NCBI GenBank assembly: GCA_021234155.1
Contig: JAJEKV010000097.1
Span: forward strand, 2,647,477 to 2,711,476
DNA: 64,000 nucleotides
DNA from: Isoetes taiwanensis
Taxonomy: Eukaryota; Streptophyta; Lycopodiopsida; Isoetales; Isoetaceae
Direction of reading: 5' to 3'
Part shown: positions 9,896-21,245 of the stretch, one piece after another
Numbering within the stretch: position 1 is the stretch's first letter
How the letters are laid out: each line of letters opens with the position of its first letter
The notes under the pieces: model-generated
Told to the model about the DNA's origin: nothing
Databases searched by the model: none
The model's input: the letters and a program-made list of their open reading frames with translations, nothing else
Position numbers and translations under genes: made by a program

Positions 9896-10805
9896 ATGGA
9901 GGAGGTTTCAACTTTATTACAACAGTCCAACGGCTTGTTCAAGTATGTCGCCAGCTGCGGTTGGACAATAAAGAGCTTAAGGAACGTATTGCTTCACATG
10001 AATCGCCTCTAGCTCGGGATTGAGGCTATCGAGCCTAAGATCAGCCCGCGAGAGAAGTTTGACTCTTTTCGTCCAAGCTCTGCGGTTTTTTGAATCAGAT
10101 CGGGCTTGTGATTCACTCTCCATTCTCATAGATATCCCACGCCCAAGAACAGTGGGGCTGATTGGTTTCTCTTCTCACAGGGCCAGCTCTAAGTTGGTTT
10201 GCTCCTTTATTGGAGAAAGGGGCCCCGAGTTGCAAGATTTTGCCGCTTTTCATTGCGCGAGCTTCGAGGCATACTTTGGAGACACCGGACATTGTCGTAC
10301 AGGCGATCCACAAAACTTCTACGCAATCTAAGGCAAGGCTCTCGGCCCAGCCAAGAGATATGCATCAGAATTTCGTCAAATTGTGGTAGATACTACCTGA
10401 GATGATGTTGCATTCGAGATTGTTTCCGAAAGGGGTTGCGAGAGGATGTGAAAGATATGATGTTGTCTATGGAGGACCCTCAGACTTTGGAAGCCATCAG
10501 ATTTGCAGTTCGATGTGATAATCGGCTCTTCGAACGTAGGAAAGATAGACGTAGTCAGGTCTTCCCAATCACTGGCGCGATGTAGCTCACGCCCCCCGGC
10601 GTCATCCCAAGAGAATCCAAAGCAGTCAAGACCTGAGCCTATGCAGATTGATCGGGCAGTTCGAGGATCTTTATCTGCCGCCGAGAAACAACGTCGGAGA
10701 GAGGCTAACCTTTGCCTCTACTGTGGAGGAGCTGGCCATATTGCTCGTGGATGCCCTGTGAAGCATCCAAACCAGTCGGAAAACTTCAGGGGCCGGTCCA
10801 AGTAG
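9896..10805 (+). pseudogene. Ty3/gypsy gag with zinc knuckle, frameshifted
   Basis: An ATG at 9896 opens MEEVSTLLQQSNGLFK, then the frame breaks several times. Pieces include the capsid-like SLLTGPALSWFAPLLEKG (10162-10389 frame), the chromovirus-type CDNRLFERR at about 10510-10540, and MQIDRAVRGSLSAAEKQRRR leading to the nucleocapsid knuckle CLYCGGAGHIARGC (CX2CX4HX4C, 10713-10754). Order and spacing match Ty3/gypsy gag. The stop at 10804-10806 ends the nucleocapsid part. It would form the virus-like particle that packages element RNA. Confidence 0.75.
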
Positions 10806-10842
10806 TAGGAGTCTCTCGTCGGCTGATCGCCTTTTCTTAGAT

Positions 10843-11026
10843 TCCTTCCACATTTCTTGATATGTTTATTCCATCGGATAAGGTCAACAAGGCGTTCTTC
10901 ATCCCTATATCATTGAAATCAGAAGTTGGAGGATTGCAAGTGTTGGCGCAACTTGATTGTGGTGCAAATGCTCAGCTTATGGCACGCAGGCACCATAATG
11001 TGAAGCTGCACTATACCAAAAAGTGA
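10843..11026 (+). pseudogene. Gypsy protease start, truncated
   Basis: Downstream of the zinc knuckle a plus-strand frame reads FIPSDKVNKAFFIPISLK and then VLAQLDCGANAQLM, with the retropepsin motif degenerate as D-C-G-A-N (10955-10969) in place of the usual D-S/T-G-A. The frame stops at 11024-11026 and no RT or integrase follows, so the element is broken here. Confidence 0.55.
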
Positions 11027-11872
11027 TATTACATAGTGTTGAATTTAAAATAGTTTTGCAGTACCAACAGTAATTAAAAGGTTTCTTTAAGAGAAAGAAA
11101 ATGGTGACTAGGCATATGAGTATACGCTTTAGCCGATGCCTCGAAAAAGGAACCATGTTCGATGGATGAGGCAGAGTATGTTTCCTCTGCTGTTCTTCAT
11201 AACCTTGTCCCTGAGGCAGTGCTGAGGCCACACTGAAATAAGTTTTGGATTTTCATAGATTTTAGAAATAGATTTGTAGTAGGTTTTCTTAGATTTGAGG
11301 GAGACTCTTTATGCATCTTTTTCCCTCTCGAGGAAGGTAGTAGTTTGATTGAAGGGATTAACTGCGGGGATTTCTTGGAATGTTAATGGGGACACCACTA
11401 CGGAATGCCTCCTTGTTCTCTCGGTAAACTAGCAAACCCAAGTTCTTTATTTTTTGGATGGTGCGGATCATGGTCCTAGAAAATGAGGCCCAAACAAACA
11501 AAGCTTAGAAAGGGAGATTTCTAGCAAGCAAGGTACAAGGGAACCTTGGGATGGTGGAAAAAATCATCTAAGAAAGCAAGGATGGAGGACCATTTTGGCC
11601 TTAGAAGAAAAAAATGATCTTGCATGGCGAAATGCAAAATATAGCATTGACATTTGACATTATCCAGAAATGCATAACGCAGACTATTGAGTGCATGGGT
11701 GTCAAGAATGAAGGTCAAGTTCAAGCGCTAGTAAGAAAATGGCAAAATTAGAGAGGCAACATGCACAAGGAAAGGCCAATGACAGTGATTTGATATGAAA
11801 TATGATCCAGAGGATTTAGGAGCTGGATTTGCTCCTATACCAACTTATCCGAGTAAAAATGGCCACCCAAGG

Positions 11873-11877
<5 letters not shown>
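11027..11877. other. No gene recognised between gypsy fragment and LINE tail
   Basis: Only short frames without motifs. The minus frame 11521-11724 is low-complexity and not convincing. This is probably decayed repeat DNA. Confidence 0.4.
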
Positions 11878-11904
<27 letters not shown>

Positions 11905-12071
11905 GAAAAAGCAAGTTTATTAATCACAATTAAACATTACAAGGTGTGGAAATCTCATCTAGGCGTGTGCATGCCCAAGACAACGCTCCCGAAGCACGAG
12001 CCTGAAGCATTATATACTCACTCTAGCATAGGAGACTAATGATAAGAATTAAGATAAAAGTAAAAAATACC

Positions 12072-12310
12072 CGTGACTTCCTAAGGCGGGAGATATCTCT
12101 GCCTACAAAGTATGCATGTACCATAAAAATTTTGCTCAACGGATGTGTGGCAAGTTGGTATAGACATAGTGATGCATAAAATTTTTGCACTTTGGTCAAG
12201 GGTTCAAACCCGGCCTTAGATGTCATTTCTTGAATGGAGTTGCTAAGGATTATATTAATAATGAACCCCGACATAGTAGAACTTTCTGTTGATACATGTT
12301 CACTATAGTC
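12072..12310 (+). mobile_element. tRNA-derived SINE, copy 1
   Basis: A Pol III A box (TGGCAAGTTGG, 12148-12158) and B box (GGTTCAAACCC, 12201-12211) lie 53 bp apart within a unit that recurs at 54.26-54.50 kb with matching sequence on both sides (ACTTCC, AAGGCGGG, TGCCTACAAAGT, CGGATGTGTGG, CCCCGAC, TAGAACTT). The head resembles a Ser/Leu-type tRNA start (CGGATGTGTGGCAAGTTGG). It lies in opposite orientation within the 3' part of the minus-strand LINE, so it inserted after it. No poly(A) tail is evident and the 3' end is set only by where the two copies diverge. Confidence 0.7.
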
Positions 12311-12495
12311 CATTCGGTGTAACCCGATATGGACAGGATATGTAGGTGTCTACTAGGCTTGGCTGTCTGGTCACTTCCTAATATGAACCTTAAACAAAAA
12401 AATAAAAATCGACTCTAAGTATGGTCTCTCACTTCTTCCTTGAGGGAGAAAGAGTCATAAGCCATCAATACTTAGCCAGGGCTATAGCAATGACT

Positions 12496-12635
12496 CTACG
12501 AACAAGTGAATAAATGCCTTGGAAAATGTGCATCCTATAATGCTTCCAAATTGACCACATTAACCCTACGAACAGGTGAATAAATGCCTTGGAAAATGTG
12601 CATCCTATAATGCTTCCAAATTGACCACATTAACC
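12496..12635. repeat. 70-bp tandem duplication
   Basis: Bases 12496-12565 and 12566-12635 are consecutive 70-bp copies differing at one base (AACAAGTG versus AACAGGTG). The near-identity implies a recent duplication inside the LINE 3' region. Confidence 0.9.
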
Positions 12636-12739
12636 AACCAAACCCAAGATGAAATGTCTTCCGTTTATCTGGGGGGTAGAATGCTAGGAGAATAGATTGG
12701 CAATCTAGTATACTGTTAAATAATGCTTGAAGCTAAGAC

Positions 12740-13250
12740 CATGTTGATTGAACTTCTAGACAGGAAAAGAAGCAATGCTCAAGTGTTTCGGCATCTGAAA
12801 AGCAAAGCGGGCATCTGAAAAGCAAAGCGGGCATAGTGGAGAGTTGCGAAGATCATAGCAATGCCGTAAGGCGAATACATGCAAACACCTATATAAGACT
12901 TGCCACTAAAGTACAAACAGTTTAGGATAGAGCAACTTATCCCAAAGTCAGCGCCATGTGCGAGCCCATATGGGTTCTGGAATCTGTAATTGCCATCCAT
13001 TTGGCAATGGGAGGGGACATGGAGCTAAGAGCAAACGGTATATAGAGCTGACAAAGTGCTTGCCTTTGTGAATATCCTCATGACAACCACATGGCACCCT
13101 TTCCATGACACCAACTTCTACTATGGGAGGCATGTTCTCTGCCATACAATTACATCCCAACGTGAGAGTAAGTATTTTGCTTGAAACGCCGGCCATGACA
13201 AGAGATGACCGTCTTCATACCATGCTTCAATGAAGATGACACCTACTAGG
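12740..13250 (-). pseudogene. LINE ORF2 C-terminus with zf-RVT finger
   Basis: Minus-strand reading gives WYEDGHLLSWPAFQAKYLL near 13230-13170, then a shifted frame with PNGWQLQIPEPIWARTWR (13020-12950) and finally CPLCFSDAETLEHCFFSC near 12830-12750. The last matches the zf-RVT finger (CxxC...H...C) that closes plant LINE ORF2 proteins. A perfect 20-bp tandem duplication at 12791-12830 falls inside the finger and shifts the frame. The part above 13250 is too decayed to place. Confidence 0.6.
12791..12830. repeat. Perfect 20-bp tandem duplication in the LINE finger
   Basis: The 20-mer GCATCTGAAAAGCAAAGCGG occurs twice head to tail with no mismatch. Twenty is not a multiple of three, so it frameshifts the zf-RVT coding sequence on the minus strand. 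Confidence 0.9.
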
Positions 13251-13620
13251 GCCCACCGTCAATGTGTAAGGGGATGAACAGATGCAACGAGTGGAGGTGC
13301 TAAGGGGCCCAATGGCAATGGCGCCCACCACCACGGAATATCTAGAAGAGCATGGGTGAATGGACAAGGCCAAAATAGATGTCTGAGCCGCATCCCATGC
13401 TGCCGATAATCCTCAAAGGAAAGGAAATGCATTTGGAAAAGGCTCGAGAGGGTGAAATAGAGCCCAGGGAAGAACTAGTTTGACTGCCTTCTTGCCTAGA
13501 TGAGTACAAGAATTCAAGGATAATTGTTGTAGCTTGAAGAATCAGGGTTTTCAAAAATTGATGAAAGGACTCGTACACGTTACTAAGAATCTTGCAGAGG
13601 ATTTAGACCTTATGGGAAAC

Positions 13621-14052
13621 CAAAGGCCTCTTTCAAATGGTTAGAGTTTGAGAAAGTGCAGACTTTTCCGAGATCAAGGTCTTTAAAAAAAATGAAAAAA
13701 ACCATATCCCATATTGTTGCAGAAGAATTCAGAAATGTGGAGGCTGGGCTTGAATAATGCGTAGCGAAGTTGATGTCCACAAAAGAATGCACTATTTGTG
13801 ACATGAATGATCTTTCTTTCATTATTATCGTTTTGGGTGTATTAAAATTAATCTGGGCCATTGGATGTTGGCATATGCCACAGCATATGCCATGGGGCGA
13901 ATTTGGAGCCCTCAAACACAAGTCAAGATGGGGTCAACGATGGGGCCCACCTATCTTGCTTGACTTACCCCTAACATTTGATAAAACCATTGGAAAAATA
14001 TCATGCTTCGCACTTAGCAGCCAAACAAGAATATTAAACATTGAAAATACAG
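13621..14052. other. No gene recognised
   Basis: Short frames on both strands (13610-13921 minus, 13770-14057 plus) overlap and show no motif. The palindrome-rich stretch GCATATGCC at about 13870-13890 may be repeat debris. Confidence 0.35.
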
Positions 14053-14165
14053 AATGATGAGCCTGGGGAGTCGAACCCCAGTAGAAGATCCCACGCTCAT
14101 CCAGGCATACTAAGCATCTCAAAGGAGAGATGCCTAGTATACCTAGGGGCCGAAGCCCACTAAGA
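14053..14165 (-). repeat. tRNA-like element with canonical T-arm and adjacent hairpin
   Basis: The minus strand contains CTGGGGTTCGACTCCCCAG, a T-arm with a perfect 6-bp stem and the loop TTCGACT (about 14062-14080). About 25-60 bases upstream in minus sense lies a hairpin (TACTAGGCATCTC paired with GAGATGC-AGTA, about 14106-14140). No complete cloverleaf or acceptor stem could be drawn, so I call it a tRNA-derived repeat rather than a tRNA gene. Confidence 0.45.
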
Positions 14166-14412
14166 AACAAAAGGAGTTAGTATCAACAGATTATTTCAAT
14201 ATAATAAAGAGCCACTCAAACTCTTCGGTTTATCTGGCTGACCTCATGCAAAAGAATCAACACGTGTCAAGATCATACCTGCCAATGAAGACCAAACTGC
14301 AACAAATTGAACAACACATTCAGGAAATAAACAAGTTTCTCATTTATACAAGCATAAGCAGTTCTTCCAGGCCACACAAAAAGCGTAAAGAAGGACATGA
14401 AAGCAGATCGGT

Positions 14413-16150
14413 TCATGGGTAGCGCCACTCGAAAGCATGCCTAATCAGCTCATCCAACGGCCGAATCTCTTGCACGAGCAAGACTCTAGCTAAGCTCATA
14501 TGAGAGCGCAAAGACATGTAACTCGAATAATGTGTACCCCAATTGATCCCATTCCATGCAGAGATAGCATTCGGGGATCGAAGCATAGAACCCATTGAGC
14601 GCCTCCTAAGCAAGCGCAAGGACGCCGCATCCTATGCGCCCGGTTCCCACCGCGCGATGCTACTAACAAATTCTTGAGCAGAGAAAGCCACCTCGTGCTC
14701 AGTAGAATATGACCGGATCACGGATGTGAAGCTTCAACTCTAGAGGAAATATAGGAATCGGGCAAAGATCTGAGGGAGGTCTGTTCCACCCGACAGCAAG
14801 TGTCCATCACTACCGCAACTAAGAACCAAACAAAGCCATGAAAAAAGACAAAAAGCAGTACACTCGAAAAGCCAACAAATATGATCACCCAAGCCATGGT
14901 GCAATCACCCACATTGCGGGGATGAAATCCACACCGGGGCTCCAAAACAACCACATCATCTTTGTCATGACTATAACACTCATCACAAACATCCACGGAA
15001 ATTAAAGTCTTGCTCATCCTCGGGGATGCTATCATCCCAATACCTTCTCCTCGGGGCCATTTCGGCTTACAGACACGAACCCGGCCAGTAGCCCAAACAA
15101 AATAGTTCTCATGTCGGAGGGCATGCATTGAGAAGGATTTAGGAGCACCCTCCATGCTGCGGACATGACGGTGCTTTCGTTAATGTGGGCGTGATTGGAA
15201 GGTATAATCCAAGAAGCGGATAGTGTAAACTTACGTAGCGGATCATTTCGCCAATGTAAGCGAGGAGGCTAGCGGTCATCTTACGGTTGCCATGATAGTT
15301 AACATAATGGGCAGACGATTAAGCAAATTCTTATTATCAAGCACAACTAAGTTCTTGGTGTCACCAGCTCCCCATCTCGGGTATAAATCCTTACCTTTCT
15401 CGATGCAATCCTCCTCGATATTATGAAGGTGATGGACATAGTGGACCTTTCCAAAATCTTTTCATACAATAACCAACCATACCTTCAAAGCGATTGAAGG
15501 CGGGTATTCTTCAAGGCTTCTACGCACCCGGGATAACACCGGGAGGCTTACTAGCCCGGTTAAATTCTTCTTAATGGCATCATTCATGGCCCCGGGGTTT
15601 TGAAGCGCCCTCTAAAGACAAACGACTTAAAGTGCAAGTGGTCTACAAAGAGGCACCCCTTTCCATAGCTTCTGACTCCCTAAGAACACACATCTCCCAT
15701 CACAAAAACCGACAAGGCCATCAGAAACTCACGGAGACATCCCGCCCGGACAAACCTAGGGTCACACTCACATCTATCGGGTTCCAATCCCGATCGGCAA
15801 AAAGAAATCCCGCCTCTCACTCCGAATTGGAATTCAACACATGGCTCACGGCGGGGGGCGAGGAGGGCGACCACTGAGCCTTTCGGGCGCCTCTTCATCG
15901 ACATATAGCGGATAAAACAATGCAAAGAAAAGCAAGAAGCTTACCTCATCTTCTTCAACTTTGCACCTCCGGCTCGGCCCCCGCCAACGCCCTTGGCGAC
16001 CTCGGCTTTATCCACCCAAACAAATAAAGAAACAAACCAGAACAACGGCCACATCACCGGGGAGCTCCGCCATCCCTGCGAAGCCAAAGGCGACACCAAC
16101 ACCTGCAACCAACCTCCGGGCCGAACTCCTCAAAATGCCCGCCATGATTC
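14413..16150 (-). pseudogene. Uncharacterised minus-strand locus with one membrane segment
   Basis: I do not recognise this family. An upstream piece ends in a good splice donor (GATGAG then GTAAGC, about 15945-15950) after a KAEVAKGVGGGRAGGAKLKK reading. 15925-15680 is an Arg-rich open frame (KRRPKGSVVALLAPRREPC). 15155-14718 (145 residues) holds CKPKWPRGEGIGMIASP, Cys-rich DVCDECYSHDKDD and a hydrophobic segment (WVIIFVGFSSVLLFVFFHGF) that would span a membrane. 14720-14413 continues as EHEVAFSAQEFVSSIARWE and ends HAFEWRYP, interrupted by one stop codon and joined by a frameshift. It is more GC-rich than its surroundings. It may be a host gene remnant or a retroelement part; exon limits are guesses. 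Confidence 0.3.
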
Positions 16151-16419
16151 TAGGGTTGGGAATCTATGTTGCCACCACAAAAAGCAACATCACATTTCCC
16201 ATACCAATACACCCTTAACCATTACCAAATCTTATGGGTATAACTATACGCTTTGCAATTTCGGACACATTATCATCCCTCATGACGCCAAGCTTGTGCA
16301 TGCAAACAAATATCGTGACCTCCAACTGGATAAAACGCAACAAAAGTATCAGATACTCTGTTGCGCTCAAAGATCCATGTCATGGGGTGGGTATGACAAG
16401 TGAGCGGTATGTCCTTTAG

Positions 16420-17850
16420 AAACGCCCTTGTCAATTTTGTTCATAGTATTCCCAAATGCTCTTCTAAAAAATATTGATTCTCCCGAGTTGGATAATACTA
16501 AAAATGGAGTTCTTGATTTATCTCGCCACTAAAGAACCCACCTCTGAAGATGGGTACTCTAAACACAATTTTAGTTCATTTCCCTCTCTCTTTTGTCCCT
16601 CCATTCTTGAGGTGAAAAATGAACTAAGCAAGAATCTTTAACATCTCTGCTTTAAATTAGACAATAGGACCTTTTCAGTTTTTGTCTTTGGGATAGCAAA
16701 GCATAGTAACACTATTCTCACAAGAAAATCTCAATTGTTGCCGGGCACCCTGATTACATCATGAGGTGGAACACACTAGGACAACTTTTGGATTTGGCAA
16801 CCACGGGGGGCGTGTTCCATATCCAAATCCGCCACTAGGTTTCGGACCCAAAACCACCTGCAGGCTATTGGTAATGTTTGGGGAAGTTATGCATGTTTCT
16901 ATCCCCAAACCAATTTTTCCTCGGTATACATTTCTAAAGTGATTGATTCCAATTGGCAATAGTGTTCTTTGTAAAACCGCTTTTAGGTACTAATCTTGTT
17001 CTTAAGATCAGCTATGCAGAACCGAGACATTCAACCCCCAAAATAAAACCTTCTACAGTTTCTGGTTGAGAAAAATAATAAAACCATCTATAGTTTCTAG
17101 AGGAAACCAAACTAGAGGAGGAGAGTGTAGCAATATAAGTAAGGTGTCCATTACGGACCAAAGCATTATACAATTAAACCCCTCTCGCATTATTCTCTCC
17201 ATCAATGCCATGAATGTCATCATTTCTAGGGGCCGAGGGTAGGCGACAGATGCCAGAGCCCAGAGGTTTTTGGTGCAAAATCTCTCAATGAAGGGTAAAA
17301 CTATTTTAGCCTATTTTGAAAGCCAACAATATTTCACGTGCAAGAATAAGATAAAGAGCTCCATTTGAGGTGGGAGATGTTCCATTGTATCAAGCAGTAT
17401 AAAATTCCAATGATGATTCCATGTTGGACAAGCCCAATTATATATTGATGCATGGTTTATGCCTCCTTGATTCTGACGGCCATGTGCTACCATAAAAAGG
17501 CAGAATGTCAAGGAAAAAAGGGGTTCACTTTATAACAGGCTATGGGATTATTATACATGCACGTTTCATTCACTGCAGTATTAATTGAAGTTTCAGGTCC
17601 TCTTTAATTGATGAAAGAAGCTATAAAGGTATCCGAGCCCAGCCCACTTGTTTGAGGAATTTTAAGCAAAGGAAATATCAAAATATCTTTCTGTTATATC
17701 CACCACTCAGAAAAGCAACCATTACTAAGAACAATAATCAAATAAATACTGTCCAGTCAATTAATTTTTTACAATGGCATCATCTAATTCACACAAATCA
17801 ATGTACAAGATCCAGAACCTTGCTGAACAATATTCACATTCATGCTATTG
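16420..17850. other. No gene recognised; downstream flank of YLS7-like gene
   Basis: Open frames here (16759-16959 and 17311-17511 minus) lack motifs. The sequence directly below 17850 would contain the 3' UTR of the minus-strand YLS7-like gene, but no poly(A) signal could be chosen with confidence. Confidence 0.35.
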
Positions 17851-20103
17851 TCATGAAAATTCCTGTCTCAAAATTTCGAGAAGAAAATCATTCCAGACAT
17901 CAACAGGTCCAGGCATGCACCAGTGTAAACAATCTTGTGGCGGAGGCCTCCCATTAAGGTCACGCTTTGTCTTCTTATTAGGATCCTGGTTTCTAAAAGG
18001 TCCAGGATGACCATCTCCACGGTATTGAAACACTGAAGTCACATCCATAATCCTCAGTTTGGATAAGTTGGCAATGTGTTTTGCAGCTTCATTAAAGGCA
18101 TCAATTTGTCTTCCATGCATTGACTCTGTAAAACTGTTATGAACAAGTTCAGTCTCAGAATCAGGCTTAGTTTTGCCTGTGCATGAACCTCCTGTATTCC
18201 ATGCACCACCCTCATAGTGGTCTGGAGAGTATGTTCTGAATATAGTTAAGCCTTTGTAACTTGGAAGAGAGACAAGGGCCTCTAATGCTGTGTGCATTGC
18301 AGCAGAAAGTGCATCTGCATTGTTGTATTTCATAGGATAGTTATTGTGCCACCATAGCTGTCCACCAACGACCTCATTTCCAACAACAAATGCTGCCCTT
18401 TTGGTAAACCAATGTCCTGACGAGATTACCAATACATCAAACATAGGCAAGAACTCTGCAAACTTCTCATCAACTTGGTCCAAATAAAGATGTGTCAAAC
18501 CATCTGCTGAGACATTAGTATGCACAAGCCATGAAGACCAAATCCTTATTATTGTAACTGAATGAGAATGGAAGTACCACCGTTGCATCTTCTTAAATCC
18601 TCTATTTACAGGAGTGCCTACCTTTCAAACAAAATGTAAAAATCGTTAGAATATAAAATTATTCTCAATTCTAATTACAGAAATAGGGAACTTTTAATCA
18701 CCTGCATCAGAGTGCACATCAGAGACTCTATATGGTTTCTACAGACTGAATCTCCAACAAAAGCTAGCACTTTGCCAGACATTAGCTTAAAAGAGACATT
18801 TGCATCCGTAACATGTTACAAGCATTTGGAGCCCACCTCCCGTTCTCTTTCTGGCCTTCCATTTCCTTGACAATTCTGGGTCTGTGATAAGATTGGACAA
18901 GAATCTTTTCCATGCAGTGGTCCTAAAGGGTCTTGAACCCATTTTCCATCATAAAAGATCACATGTAGCTGCAAAAGGAAACATCAAACTCTCATTTGAG
19001 CGCCAATAACAAAGTCCTATTGTAATAGTACAAATTGGCATGTTCATATCGTAAAGCCTCTTAATATCAAGAACGTGGCAGTCATCCATCTATTTACAAA
19101 CTTAACATGCTATAACAGAGCATAAAACTTTAGTTTTCAAGAGTGAGATCCACAGCAGTCATTTGGCGAATATGTTTGAGTGTAGTCCTAAAACAACAAT
19201 GCCACATTTTTTCATAGCTTGTTTCCAAGGAATATAAAAATCAAACACCTCTCTGCCCCACACATGCCCTATACTTATTTCATAACTTAATGTCTTAATT
19301 AGCTTTACATGTGTTGTTTTCAATCATGCAAGATCTTTTTACCTTTCTATAATGATTAATGGATCTTGATCAAACACAAGCTTGCAGGTAAGATAAAGAG
19401 CCCTACAGTCTCAATTTCAAACTGAGAGGGGTCACTAAGGACAATGCAAAACAGAGTGCGCATATGGTAAGGCTCGGCTTGCAGATTTTACCATAGATTT
19501 TTTCTATTGAAAGGCATTCTGCACTTCTAAACTATGATCCTATGGCTACATTGTTGGACTCAAATGTCTCTGACTCCAAGATCGCTGGCTGATGAATCCC
19601 CGGGTGCCAGCAACCTTTTCTTCAATGAACCGCAATCTAGTAGCCAAGATTGAATAAAGATTGCAAAATATAGAAAGCAACTACCACGAAATATTTTGAA
19701 ACAGTTTTGAACAGAAGGGCAATACCTTTTAATACCGGCATGCTGGTGTTTGCGTATTCTTGAACATGAAGACGTTCGTCATTATGGACATCGTTTTGAG
19801 GGGAACTAGGCAATGGAGATGGAGGCAGCAAGACGGCATCAGTCTGCAAAAAGCTCATTTCCCCAGTTTCATTTTATAGGCAAATGCACAGTTGCCACTT
19901 CAGATACAACAATCCGTTCCACATACAAATCAGAAAATCTTCCGACATAGGGTAGCGTCAAAACCCAGCCAAGTTGCAAGCATCAATACGGCAACGCAGA
20001 GCAATGGCATAGACGAACCAAGTAAGATACTCAAATCTGTAAAGGGTTGCTTTTTCTGAGGACTATTCGTAGACCCTGTTCTTCTTCCATCCCTTCCATA
20101 ACG
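17851..20103 (-). pseudogene. YLS7/TBL16-18-like protein (PMR5/TBL family), disrupted
   Basis: TBL proteins are Golgi type II membrane proteins that O-acetylate cell-wall polysaccharides. Minus-strand exons: 20103 to about 19945 (after TTTTTGTTAG) with the anchor-like SMPLLCVAVLMLATWLGF; 19843-19726; 18968-18702, holding the TBL N-terminal motif (YDGKWVQDPLGP) and the GDS motif (LAFVGDSVCRNHIESLMC); and 18621-17851 with SGHWF, VGGQLWW, YSPDHYEGGAWNTGGSC and the closing DCLHWCMPGPVDVW. The DxxH plus GDS pair forms the catalytic site. Introns show AG/GT borders and the phases of the last three exons agree. Three defects: a missing base in the A run 18953-18956, a compensating indel pair around the W-x-P-x-x-C motif, and TAA at 18816-18818. 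The 246-codon last exon is intact. The first exon with the start codon is not found. Confidence 0.8.
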
Positions 20104-20269
20104 CTAACAAAAAGAAAGCTACATGTTCCTTTCGCCGGAACAATCCAAGATAAGTCCTAAACCACTGGCAGCAACATGGGTTTTGGAAGGATCCGACCCC
20201 AAGATGATAAACAACGACATTGAATATCAATTTATTATGTGGGTTCTGATTTGTGGCAGAGAATGCCAA

Positions 20270-21245
20270 GAAAATCGATCGGACAAAGGGAAGAATATAA
20301 AACTTCCACGATTTTTGAAAACAAAAACTTGTTGGATGTCAGGAAAGGTCCGGAAAGGTTTGGAAATATGAACAATGATGTTTGAAGGAGGTGGAGGATC
20401 TGATGATGGCTCTGTTCGTCATCCTCTTCACGGGAAACGGTAACATCTGGTCACTCGAATCTGCAGGGATTATCTCATCTACGGACATAATGTAGCCACA
20501 TTGCGGTGATCACGGGTGCTTTAAACCGCCATCAAAGATAGTTGTTGGATATTTATGGGCCAAAAGTTTCCATCAATTTGCATGTCTACAACATGCCAAT
20601 CCCTTGGCTATGACATCACCAGGCACAAGAATGCACAAGAATGGTGTAAGTAAGTCTGGCCACATGTCAAGGTTTCTTGGCAGCCTCCGTATATGCCTCC
20701 TGTATGCCTCCGTAGACGATTCTGATTCGAGAGAGGGATGTGCATCCAATCTTAAGGAGGGCCTCCCGAGATAACAGCAGGTGTGAAACTATTGTTCAAT
20801 CTTCTTCTTCCTTGCCTCTTCTATCTCTTAACAACAGGTAACTGGCCTATTGACAACGGCAATCAAGACATCAAAAAAAATGGTACACTAAAAATTGGCC
20901 TCCGCACAAAAATGGGGGCCTCTACCTTCAAAATAGAGGGTGAGCTCCCCTAAAACAATGCATGTGGTCGTCACTAGTATTTTGAAGAAGTAATTTCTGC
21001 TAGTTAGCAAAATTTTGGGGCGAAAGCTCTTACGAGTAGCGTGTGCCTCGAAATTTGCTTCCGGTAGGAATTTCTGACAAAAAAAAATGCTCCCCCCCCC
21101 CCGGTTCCAAAAAGTTTCCAGTTGAAATTCCAGCATCAAAAAATTGACAATGCATTAACAAAAGTCTCACATCGAAATAGCAGGGCGTCCATTTTTTCCT
21201 AGGGCTATGCTCTTTCAAGTTTTGTCCTTACATAGAGTAGTCTTA
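20270..21245. other. Upstream flank of YLS7-like gene; no other gene recognised
   Basis: This would contain the promoter and first exon of the minus-strand YLS7-like gene, which I could not locate. Frames at 20888-21218 are interrupted low-information sequence and include a 10-base C run near 21094. Confidence 0.35.

Larger units (their letters stand above)
11878..13620 (-). mobile_element. LINE 3' end with poly(A) tail
   Basis: A 27-base T run (11878-11904) preceded in minus sense by AATAAA (11916-11921, about 12 bases from the tail) marks the 3' end of a poly(A)-tailed retrosequence on the minus strand. Upstream in that sense a CPLCFSDAETLEHCFFSC finger identifies the C-terminus of a LINE ORF2. 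RT motifs are not visible above about 13600, so this is a 5'-truncated or eroded copy. It is distinct from the LINE at 1-5 kb, which has another finger type and a simple-repeat tail. Confidence 0.65.

Noticed and set aside
14053-14090. Functional tRNA gene
   Set aside because: Only the T-arm is convincing; anticodon arm and acceptor stem could not be drawn.
18788-18835. A mini-intron removing the in-frame stop in the YLS7-like gene
   Set aside because: GT and AG are present but the segment is about 50 bases, below usual plant intron size, and the W-x-P-x-x-C motif is encoded within it in another frame.
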